Source: Candidatus Neomicrothrix sp. UBA4542
GTDB lineage: Bacteria; Actinomycetota; Acidimicrobiia; Acidimicrobiales; Poriferisodalaceae
Reading direction: 5' to 3'
Assembly: GCA_002388005.1 (NCBI GenBank)
Contig: DGLO01000136.1
Span: 1-34,889 of the forward strand
DNA length: 34,889 nucleotides
A program made the translations under genes and the position numbers. This document shows positions 15,735-22,101 of this stretch, one piece after another (position 1 is the first letter of the stretch; the number at the start of each line of letters is the position of its first letter). Under the pieces are notes generated by a model that searched no databases, was not told the origin of the DNA, and saw only the letters and a list, made by a program, of their open reading frames with translations.

Positions 15735-16289
15735 TCAGTCCCCGATCCAATCCTCGTCAGGTATTCCCAAACCATCGGCTATTCGGTTGGCATAGGCGTA
15801 GTAGGCCGTGACCTCGACTATGTCGAGGACGTCTCGGTCGGTGAATCCTGCTTCGCGGAGCACAACCACATCATTGGCTGACATATCGGCCGGAGTCTGG
15901 GTCAATTTCACCGCGTAACGAAGCATCGCTTTTCTTTTGTCATTAATCGGGGCAGTCTCCCAATCGCCTTCGATCGCTGCAGCCAACGCATCGTCTTTCA
16001 GCAGTCGACGCAGACCGCGTCGATGATGACGAATTCAGTAGTGGCAGTGATTTTGCAGACTCACGACTAGCGCAATCATCTCCCGTTCTGCTTTGCGCAA
16101 GGTCCGCGTGCCCGCCATTGCTGACCTATACACGCCGTCGTGTGCTGCCAGACTCCGAGGATTTAATGAATGTACCGACATGATGTAATCAATACGTCCA
16201 TAATCTCTGTCGACAACCACCTCATAAAGATCGCTGAGGGGTCCGCTGTCAGCCCATTCATCGTCGGGAACAATCTCAATCCAAGCCAT
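15735..16289 (-). CDS. AhpD-like selenoprotein with C-x-x-Sec centre (in-frame TGA at 16035-16037)
   Basis: Read through one TGA, this is a 184-residue alkylhydroperoxidase/carboxymuconolactone-decarboxylase family protein (peroxidase-related subgroup, normally about 180-190 aa). Before the TGA it has MAWIEIVPDDEWADSGPL and LRKAEREMIALVVSLQNHCHY; after it IRHHRRGLRRLLKDD, MLRYAVKLTQTPADM and ANRIADGLGIPDEDW. Both parts are in one frame with no other stop between them. The TGA falls where relatives have the second Cys of CHYC. The AhpD relay is complete: E70-x11-C82-x2-Sec85-x3-H89, matching M. tuberculosis AhpD E118/C130/C133/H137 as I recall them. A SECIS-type hairpin follows. It should reduce peroxides or a related thiol/disulfide substrate. 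ATG 16289 is the family start; GTG 16295 is an alternative. A standard caller would give two fragments or a pseudogene. Confidence 0.9.
16005..16023 (-). promoter_or_regulatory. Bacterial SECIS element of the AhpD-like selenoprotein gene
   Basis: On the mRNA strand, 12 bases after the UGA begins a perfect 7-bp stem UCGACGC/GCGUCGA closing a 5-base loop GGUCU. The loop starts 18 nt after the UGA, within the 16-37 nt range of the bacterial SECIS model, and has G in its first two positions as that model requires. From memory, the E. coli fdhF SECIS has the same GGUCU loop, also 18 nt after its UGA, with G23/U24 essential for SelB. A lower helix can form between UCGUC just after the UGA and GACGA 32 bases further on (total span about 15991-16032). 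The bulged U of fdhF is absent. SelB with Sec-tRNA should bind here to recode UGA. Confidence 0.85.
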
Positions 16290-16357
16290 ACCCACTATCG
16301 TGCCGCGCTGACAGCAACTACCGTGCCAATAGAGGTCTCATTTACAAGGAGCGCGTT
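16290..16357. promoter_or_regulatory. Shared divergent upstream region of the two AhpD-like selenoprotein genes
   Basis: Only about 68 bases separate the two start codons, so the promoters must overlap or lie back to back, which predicts co-regulation. On the + strand AAGGAG at 16346-16351 sits 6 bases before ATG 16358. A CTGACA hexamer at 16308-16313 could be a -35 element for the rightward gene, but no convincing -10 is seen. No clear operator palindrome is visible. Confidence 0.5.
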
Positions 16358-17476
16358 ATGACGCAAACTCCAACATCACTCGTCGAGTCAACGCATCACG
16401 CATCAGACATGTCGGTTCGCTCCGATCTAACCGCAGCTCACGCTCACGTGTGGGAAAAGCTGGCTGCACCTGGGACGTGGTGGAATGGCTCCGAACGCCT
16501 AGCAGTGGCTGAGGTCGTACGCACAGCTCTAGACGACCCCAACCCGATCCCGCCCTGGGACAGCGCTTCGAACAGCGGGCGCCTTCCCAATGATTCGGTA
16601 ATCAGCCCGGAGTTGCAAGACGCTGTGTACCGCCTAGCCGTACACGCTGGGACTCTCACCGAAGAGTGGTACCAAAAGATGCGCGACGCAACGGGAGTAA
16701 CCCCCCAACAGTGGGTAGAAATAATTGAAGTTACGATCAGCGTCGCGTCGGTGCTTCGATTCGCTCAGATAGCTGGAATCGAACGTCCAGACTTCCCCGA
16801 GGTTCTTGAAGGCCGACCAACGGGCCAACCTCAACCTTCCAAACCGGCCAAGCATCATTGGGTGCCGGTGGTGCATCTTGAAGATGTCACTCCAGAACTC
16901 GCGCCTTATTACGACGGGCTTACCGCACTGGCTCCTGTCCTTCGAGCACTCAGTTCGGTTCCAGCGGCGATGGACACTTTGGCGACTCTCGGCAACGCTC
17001 AATACATTCCGATGCGGGAAATGATTGACCTGAACTGGACTCGGGGCACCTTGTCTCGTCGGCAAATAGAACTTGTGGCAGGAAGGCTCTCAGCGCATCG
17101 GGAATGTTTTTACTGAACTGCTGCGCACTCAATGATGCTCCGTGCGAGCAGCGCCGCAAACGACCTGACGCTTGATTTAGACGTCGTCCGTGGTGACCTA
17201 CAAGACAGCGATGCAATACAGCACGCGCCAGAGTTAGCTGCACTCGTAGATGCTTCCATTAACGATTGGGAGTCGTTACCGTCCGCTCGAGCGGCGCTAG
17301 TGGAAGCCACTGACGAGGCCACCATGTTGGATGCGGCCGCGGTTGTTGCCAACTTCGAGATGATGACCCGGATCGCCGATGGGACAGGGACTAGTCATCC
17401 AGCAGACCGCATCGAATCGATGTCAGACATGTTCGACTCCATGGGTCTCACCGAATTTGTTTCAGCGCGCCTCTAA
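16358..17476 (+). CDS. Two-domain AhpD-like selenoprotein with C-x-x-Sec centre (in-frame TGA at 17114-17116)
   Basis: Read through one TGA, this is a 372-residue carboxymuconolactone-decarboxylase/AhpD family protein. An N-terminal CMD-like domain without Cys (about 85-155, VYRLAVHAGTLTEEWY, WVEIIEVTISVASVLRFAQ) is followed by a linker and the active domain. That domain holds SRRQIELVAGRLSAHRECFY, then the TGA, then TAAHSMMLRASSA. The relay is intact: E238-x11-C250-x2-Sec253-x3-H257, the same spacing as the divergent neighbour and as AhpD. Relatives have CFYC here. Downstream, VANFEMMTRIADGTG is the usual family closing motif, so the part after the TGA is real protein; the gene ends at TAA 17476. 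A strong AAGGAG precedes ATG 16358. It is predicted to be a cytoplasmic peroxidase/thiol-redox enzyme; the electron donor is unknown. A standard caller would stop it at 252 residues. Confidence 0.88.
17118..17151 (+). promoter_or_regulatory. Candidate SECIS element of the two-domain AhpD-like selenoprotein gene
   Basis: Two mutually exclusive hairpins can form after the UGA. The one fitting the bacterial SECIS model is UGCUC (17136-17140)/GAGCA (17146-17150) with loop CGUGC; the loop begins 24 nt after the UGA and has G in its second position. The other is longer: CUGCU-(bulged G)-CGCAC at 17118-17128 pairs with GUGCG-AGCAG at 17142-17151, leaving a 13-base loop. The second looks more stable but its loop is too close to the UGA for the standard model. 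The case is weaker than for the divergent gene, and comparison of relatives is needed to choose. Confidence 0.55.
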
Positions 17477-17530
17477 CCGAACTACCGCATTTAGTCGAAC
17501 TCTCAGACAGCGCGGTTGTAGCTGATCCAA

Positions 17531-17959
17531 TTAAGAACTCAGGTCAACCCAAATAAATGCGAACTCTTCGCCTCGTGGCTCTACCGAGACAGTTACCGGG
17601 TCGCCTAACGCCACGCCGCCTGGTTCCGCGTTTCGCAGCGCCCCCACCACCCGCGGTCCTTCGGCAAGTTCAACAACAGCAGTGATATACGGCAGCTCTT
17701 CGATCCAGGCTCGGTCGATCGTGAAGTGATTGATAGCGAACGAATAGATGGATCCAGCGCCCGAAACCGGGACGAAGTCGTAATCACCCGAAAAGCATTG
17801 TTGACAGTAGTAGCGGGGTGGTTGACGGGCCTGGCCGCAGTCGGCGCATCGCTGTATGTGTAGCAGTCCACTTTCAACGGCTCGCGTATGTAACTCAAGG
17901 TTAAGACCTTCTGGTTGAGGAACATATTTTTTGTATTGTTTCGGAGTTTGCTCGGTCAT
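17531..17959 (-). CDS. Zn-ribbon OB-fold protein (DUF35 / ChsH2-C-terminal type)
   Basis: A 142-residue acyl-CoA-associated DUF35 protein: an N-terminal rubredoxin-like zinc ribbon (C38/C41 in CADC and C52/C55 in CQQC) followed by an OB-fold beginning VSGAGSIYSFAINH. Proteins of this family form complexes with thiolase-like lipid-transfer proteins; in the steroid side-chain pathway the DUF35 part of ChsH2 is needed for Ltp2 aldolase activity. That fits the gene order: the thiolase-like gene lies immediately upstream with two bases between its TGA and this ATG, so the two are translationally coupled. Here DUF35 is free-standing, not fused to a MaoC-like domain. It converges on the selenoprotein gene, with 54 featureless bases between. 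Confidence 0.92.
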   Translation of the reverse strand: MTEQTPKQYKKYVPQPEGLNLELHTRAVESGLLHIQRCADCGQARQPPRYYCQQCFSGDYDFVPVSGAGSIYSFAINHFTIDRAWIEELPYITAVVELAEGPRVVGALRNAEPGGVALGDPVTVSVEPRGEEFAFIWVDLSS

Positions 17960-17961
17960 GG

Positions 17962-19134
17962 TCAGGCTCTTCCAAGTATCGCGATGCTGCCATCACCTAG
18001 GTCGCCGTAGCCCGTGACCACCCCTAATTCGCAATTGTCTACTTGTGCCGCCCCAGCGTTATGACGTAGCTGCCTAGTCGCCTCTACTACGTGGTTAAGA
18101 CCCCAGCAATGGCCTTGAGACAGCAACCCGCCGTGGGTGTTAAGTGGGTACCGTCCTCCGAGCCCAATATTTCCGTCTTTCACAAACTCTCCTGCTCCTC
18201 CCTTGTCGCAAATTCCGATGGCCTCAAGTTCCATCAACACGACGTAGGTGAAGCAATCGTAAATCTGAAGAAAGTCCATGTCAGTGGGCGCCACGCCAGC
18301 CATTGAAAAAGCCCGGGGCGCTGCCGAGTCCAACCCTAATTTGAGCATGTCAGGTCGATTGGTTAGTTCGTCGGCCGGATATGGATGACCTTCGGCCCCT
18401 CCCAACCAGAGAACCGGGGCGTGGGGCAAGTCTTTTGCCCGGTTAGTTGTCGTGAGCACAACGGCTGCAGCACAATCGGTTTCTAGACAACAATCAAGTT
18501 TGCGCATCGGTTCCGTAATAAAGGGCGACGACAGGTAGTCGTCCATCGTCATGGGTCGACCCGCCATCAAAGCTTTGTCGTTCAGGTGAGCGTGCTCTCG
18601 ACAGGTAAGGGCGATCTGTGCGGCGTCCTCGGGGCCGATGCCATATAGGTTCACATAGCGTTGTATGTACATCGAGTACCACTGCACGGCTGATCTCACG
18701 CCGTACGGGGCGTAAAAGTTGCGACTGACGTCAATGAACGGACCTGGATCGCCTTTTCGTCTACTTGGCGCGGTATCGGGTCGGCGGCGAAATGCGGAGT
18801 ACCCGTTCCAACCGAAAGTAATCAGTACGTTGGTTGCGATGCCGGCGCTTAGAGCCATGACCGCGGACTGAAGCGAGGCTGTAGGACTCGCTCCGCCCAT
18901 CCGAACTTCCGTCGCGTATCTCATTTCGGGAATACCCAAGTTGGCGGCAATTTCTTCTGCACTTAGATATCCCGGGGGTGGGATGACAGCGTCGATATCG
19001 GTTGGTTGCAGGCCGGCATCGTGAATGGCTTCCATTGAGGCACTCAATACGAGTTCGGGGACGGTTTGTTTGGCGCCCCGGAAGTACTCGGTTTCACCAA
19101 TCCCAACTATGGCGGCTTCGCCCGAAATGTTCAT
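17962..19134 (-). CDS. Thiolase-like lipid-transfer protein (SCP-x/Ltp2 type), probably non-classical
   Basis: A 390-residue thiolase-fold protein starting VGIGETEYFRG and carrying VPELVLSASMEAIHDAGLQPTDIDA. The C-terminal LNTHGGLLSQGHCWGLNHVVEATRQLR is typical of SCP-x-like lipid-transfer proteins. At the usual nucleophile position the sequence is RMGGASPTASLQSA, with no Cys, so classical thiolysis is unlikely. Partnership with DUF35 suggests an Ltp2-like retro-aldolase splitting a beta-hydroxyacyl-CoA. ATG 19134 has GAGAGG 6 bases upstream. The gene lies between a crotonase gene (26-base gap) and DUF35 in one leftward operon, so hydration followed by aldol cleavage is a reasonable model. 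Substrates with a branched or steroid-like side chain are possible but not shown. Confidence 0.9.
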   Translation of the reverse strand: MNISGEAAIVGIGETEYFRGAKQTVPELVLSASMEAIHDAGLQPTDIDAVIPPPGYLSAEEIAANLGIPEMRYATEVRMGGASPTASLQSAVMALSAGIATNVLITFGWNGYSAFRRRPDTAPSRRKGDPGPFIDVSRNFYAPYGVRSAVQWYSMYIQRYVNLYGIGPEDAAQIALTCREHAHLNDKALMAGRPMTMDDYLSSPFITEPMRKLDCCLETDCAAAVVLTTTNRAKDLPHAPVLWLGGAEGHPYPADELTNRPDMLKLGLDSAAPRAFSMAGVAPTDMDFLQIYDCFTYVVLMELEAIGICDKGGAGEFVKDGNIGLGGRYPLNTHGGLLSQGHCWGLNHVVEATRQLRHNAGAAQVDNCELGVVTGYGDLGDGSIAILGRA

Positions 19135-19160
19135 TTGTGTCCTCTCCGTCTGACGTCGAA

Positions 19161-19940
19161 TCAGTCGTCGCTCCAGTCGCGCTGTTCGTTGTCAAAGTAT
19201 GTAGTTCTGGCGGTGCGCGAACTGTCGCTCTTACCCATATATCCAACGGCGACGTGGTCCATGTGCTGAATCGCGCGACCGAGAGGCATCGACTGGGCGT
19301 TTATGGAGGCTTTGGTTACGGTGACAGGTACCGGAGGCTGATTGACCACTTGGGCGGCGAGCACCTCTGCGGCAGGCAACAAAGCGGCATCATCTTCCAC
19401 GGTGTCTGTGAAGTATCCATAATCATCCAGTTGATGCATGTCGTAGCTTCGGCCGAGGATCAGCATTTCTTTTGCTCGATGCGGTCCAACCAAATTCACA
19501 AGTGCAGGAAGCGAATGCCAGGTCAAGTTGAAGCCGAGGCTCACTTCGTTCAGGGTGAGATTTACGGTCGGGCTTCCAATTCGAAAATCGCATGCTGCGG
19601 GAAGCACTGCTCCGCCACCGATCATGTATCCATGACATAACGCAATGGTGATGGGATTCATATGGAGCAAGGTGTCGTACATCTTCGCTCCCTGCTTGGA
19701 TCCGATCATTGCTCCTTGTGGGCTGGTTGGGGGTTGTTTGAGGTCAGCTCCTGAACAAAAAGATTTGCCCTCGCCTCGCACTATTACCACCCGCACTGAC
19801 GTGTCAGCGTCGAGCAAACTGGCGGCTTGGTGGGTGTCGGCCACTAGTTGGGCATTGACTGCGTTATGAACTTCGGGGCGATTCAGTACGAGTTGACGGA
19901 CTGGTCCTTCGCCATCAATTCTGACGGTCTCAAATTCCAT
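19161..19940 (-). CDS. Enoyl-CoA hydratase/isomerase family protein
   Basis: A 259-residue crotonase-fold protein. The first oxyanion-hole segment is GEGKSFCSGADLKQP, the second GYMIGGGAVLPAACDFRIGS. A Glu in LTLNEVSLGFNLTW sits at the first catalytic-Glu position. The usual GGTQRL loop that follows is replaced by LTWHSLPALVNLVG, so the reaction may not be simple hydration. The C-terminus has an uncommon acidic end (YFDNEQRDWSDD). It is the first gene of a leftward operon with the thiolase-like and DUF35 genes and probably makes the hydroxyacyl-CoA that pair would cleave. ATG 19940 is taken as the start. It is divergent from an SDR gene. Confidence 0.92.
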   Translation of the reverse strand: MEFETVRIDGEGPVRQLVLNRPEVHNAVNAQLVADTHQAASLLDADTSVRVVIVRGEGKSFCSGADLKQPPTSPQGAMIGSKQGAKMYDTLLHMNPITIALCHGYMIGGGAVLPAACDFRIGSPTVNLTLNEVSLGFNLTWHSLPALVNLVGPHRAKEMLILGRSYDMHQLDDYGYFTDTVEDDAALLPAAEVLAAQVVNQPPVPVTVTKASINAQSMPLGRAIQHMDHVAVGYMGKSDSSRTARTTYFDNEQRDWSDD

Positions 19941-20026
19941 CGCGAGAGTCTCCCAGACGCTTCACAACTTCGCTCAACGCGAGCCTTCTAGTATTCGAAC
20001 GACACCAATATCAGAGGGAGTGGGTC

Positions 20027-20800
20027 ATGACCTACGACGGATTCGATTTGACTGGGAAGGTGGCGGTCGTCACCGGGGGGAATGGAGGAATCGGTCTGGG
20101 ATTCGCCAGGGCTCTCGCCGCAGCGGGCGCTGACGTCAGCGTATGGGGCACTAACCCAGATAAAAACTCTGCTGCTGAAGAAGAACTGCGGACGATAAAT
20201 CCGTCGGCTTCGTCTGTGCGGTGCGACGTGTCTAACGAACAAGAAGTTGAGGAATGCATGGCATCGGTCATCGAAAGGTATGGCAGGATCGATGGCTGTT
20301 TTCCGAACGCTGGCATTGGCACCCAGAATCAGAAGCCGTTTTTTGAACACTCGAACGAAGATTGGTTTTCGGTCTTGGATGTCAATCTGAACGGCGTCTT
20401 TTACACCCTCAGAGCGGCAACTCGCCAAATGGTCGAGCAAGGCGAGGGGGGTTCTTTGGTTCTCACGTCAAGCGGTACCGCTATCCAAGGAGCAGCCAAG
20501 GGTCAGGCTTACGGCGCTAGCAAGGGCGCGATGCTGGCGATGATGATGGGTCTTTCGGTGGAAATGGCGCGATACAAGATCACAGCGAATGCAGTAATCC
20601 CAGGCTGGATTGAAACCGATATGACAGCGGAGCTCTTCAACTGGGAGAAATTCGCGAACAACGTGATGCCGAGGATTCCTATGCGACGTTGGGGCCAACC
20701 TGACGATTTCGGTGCCATCGCGGTGTATTTAATGAGCGATGCAAGCAGATGGCACACAGGGGACGTCATAAAAATCGACGGTGGATTCAGCATCTTCTAG
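20027..20800 (+). CDS. Short-chain dehydrogenase/reductase (classical SDR)
   Basis: A 257-residue SDR. The nucleotide motif is TGGNGGIG at 16-23; the catalytic residues are S149, Y162 and K166 (YGASK), and IPGWIETDM is the family segment after the active site. The usual NNAG reads PNAG (93-96), a small deviation that should not destroy activity. Absence of an acidic residue at the end of beta-2 (VSVWGTNPDK) leaves NAD/NADP preference open. AGGGAG lies 7 bases before ATG 20027. The stop codon overlaps the start of the AlkB-like gene by one base, so translation of the two is coupled. The substrate is a hydroxy- or keto-compound of unknown identity. Confidence 0.93.
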   Translation: MTYDGFDLTGKVAVVTGGNGGIGLGFARALAAAGADVSVWGTNPDKNSAAEEELRTINPSASSVRCDVSNEQEVEECMASVIERYGRIDGCFPNAGIGTQNQKPFFEHSNEDWFSVLDVNLNGVFYTLRAATRQMVEQGEGGSLVLTSSGTAIQGAAKGQAYGASKGAMLAMMMGLSVEMARYKITANAVIPGWIETDMTAELFNWEKFANNVMPRIPMRRWGQPDDFGAIAVYLMSDASRWHTGDVIKIDGGFSIF

Positions 20801-21438
20801 TGAGCGACCACTTATTAACATCTCAGGGCGGGCTGTTCGAAGGACCAGCTACGCAACAAATTGATCTTCCAGGCGCGGACATAGTTCTTCATCAGCAAGC
20901 GTGGTCTCCCAAGAGTGGCGACCGATTGTGCAAGCGATTGATACAAGAGACTGATTGGCGACAAGACAAGATTTCGATGTTTGGGCAGACGCATGATGTC
21001 CCACGGCTCAACGCTTGGTACGGCGACCCTGACTGTTCATACGTTTGGTCGGGGATCCAGATGAAACCATCCGCATGGACACCGTCTCTGCAGCGGATCA
21101 GAGAACGAGTGACCAAGCTCGCTGCTACCCAATTCAATTCGGTCTTGGTGAACTTCTATAGGGACGGAAACGACAAGGTGGACTGGCATGCTGACGACGA
21201 AAAGGTCCTCGGGGTGGACCCAGTAATAGCGTCAGTCAGCCTGGGTGCATCTCGTAAGTTTCGTATGCGACGCAAAGATCGATCCCAGGCACCGGTTGAC
21301 ATCCTTCTTCGGTCAGGCGATGTCCTAGTTATGCGCGGTTCCACGCAACGGTTGTGGGAGCACGAAGTACCGCGTTCGAAACGCATCAGCCAACCTAGGG
21401 TGAATCTGACATTCAGGGTGATTGAATCGTCATCGTGA
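20800..21438 (+). CDS. AlkB-like 2-oxoglutarate/Fe(II) dioxygenase (ALKBH2/3 type)
   Basis: A 212-residue AlkB-family protein predicted to remove alkyl groups from DNA or RNA bases by oxidation. The iron ligands are H130 and D132 in DWHADDE and H188 in LWEHEVPR; the 2OG-binding arginines are R200 and R206 in RVNLTFR. NFYRDGNDKVDWHADDE and SLGASRKFRMR match ALKBH2/3-like bacterial members. The frame is open further upstream, but that part lies inside the SDR gene. GTG 20800, sharing a base with the SDR stop (TAGTG), is the natural start, although no Shine-Dalgarno is seen. Coupling of a repair enzyme to a metabolic SDR is unusual and may simply reflect compact gene packing. Confidence 0.93.
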   Translation: MSDHLLTSQGGLFEGPATQQIDLPGADIVLHQQAWSPKSGDRLCKRLIQETDWRQDKISMFGQTHDVPRLNAWYGDPDCSYVWSGIQMKPSAWTPSLQRIRERVTKLAATQFNSVLVNFYRDGNDKVDWHADDEKVLGVDPVIASVSLGASRKFRMRRKDRSQAPVDILLRSGDVLVMRGSTQRLWEHEVPRSKRISQPRVNLTFRVIESSS

Positions 21439-21460
21439 CATTCGACTCACGTCCTGACCG

Positions 21461-22057
21461 TTGCATCCCGTGACTAACCACACCTCGCTCTCACTGCGTT
21501 ATCTGCGGCTAGCGGTTGGCCTCGTGTTTTTTGGGGTCGGTCTTGGATTAGTTGTTATTGGTAATTTCGGTTTACCACCCTGGGATATTTTCCATCAAGG
21601 GCTCGCTGAACAAACGTCACTCACCATCGGCATAGCGATGATTCTTGTCGGCGCCGCATTGCTGATTGCGTTGGTCGTCCTCAAAGAACCAATGGGCGTC
21701 GGGACCTTGGCCAACGTGCTAGTCATCGGATTGGTCGTGGACGCCACGGTCACGATCGGGGGTAGTCCAACTAACTCGTTGCTGCGGGTCGCATGTACGT
21801 TCTTTGGACCCATTGTCGTCGCGCTTGGTTCCGGGTTTTATATCGGGGCACGACTGGGACCTGGTCCTCGAGATGGACTGATGACTGCTCTAGATCGTCG
21901 GGGACTCGCGATATGGAAAGCCCGAACCGTTATTGAGGGAGCCGCCCTTGCAGGCGGTCTGACGATGGGTGGCACCATTGGTTGGGGAACGCTTTGGTTC
22001 GTGGTGTCTATCGGCCCGACGGTGCAGTTCTTCTTGCGTCGCCTCGACACCGCGTGA
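21461..22057 (+). CDS. YczE/YyaS/YitT-family membrane protein
   Basis: A 198-residue membrane protein with about five hydrophobic helices (LAVGLVFFGVGLGLVVIG, IGIAMILVGAALLIALVVL, LANVLVIGLVVDATV and two more). The pattern GNFGLPPWDIFHQGLA, IGARLGPGPRDGLM and IWKARTVIEGAALAGG is characteristic of the YczE/YyaS/YitT group common in actinobacteria; no function is established. TTG 21461 and GTG 21470 are both possible starts and neither has a good Shine-Dalgarno. It follows the AlkB-like gene by 22 bases in the same direction and converges on the flavoprotein gene 44 bases away. Confidence 0.85.
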   Translation: MHPVTNHTSLSLRYLRLAVGLVFFGVGLGLVVIGNFGLPPWDIFHQGLAEQTSLTIGIAMILVGAALLIALVVLKEPMGVGTLANVLVIGLVVDATVTIGGSPTNSLLRVACTFFGPIVVALGSGFYIGARLGPGPRDGLMTALDRRGLAIWKARTVIEGAALAGGLTMGGTIGWGTLWFVVSIGPTVQFFLRRLDTA

Positions 22058-22101
22058 GGCAAAGAACCCAATATTTTCAACCATTGTCTCCTTCTGGAGC
22101 G

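Noticed and set aside
15735..15737. The final TGA of the first selenoprotein gene as a second Sec codon
   Set aside because: The family ends at this point (GIPDEDW then a few residues), and no suitable hairpin follows.
16035..17116. Treating the two TGA-interrupted AhpD genes as pseudogenes, sequencing errors, or evidence of TGA reassignment
   Set aside because: Both TGAs lie at the same alignment column (second Cys of CxxC), the parts after them keep conserved motifs, and hairpins follow. Many other genes here end in TGA at the family-normal length, so the code is not reassigned genome-wide.
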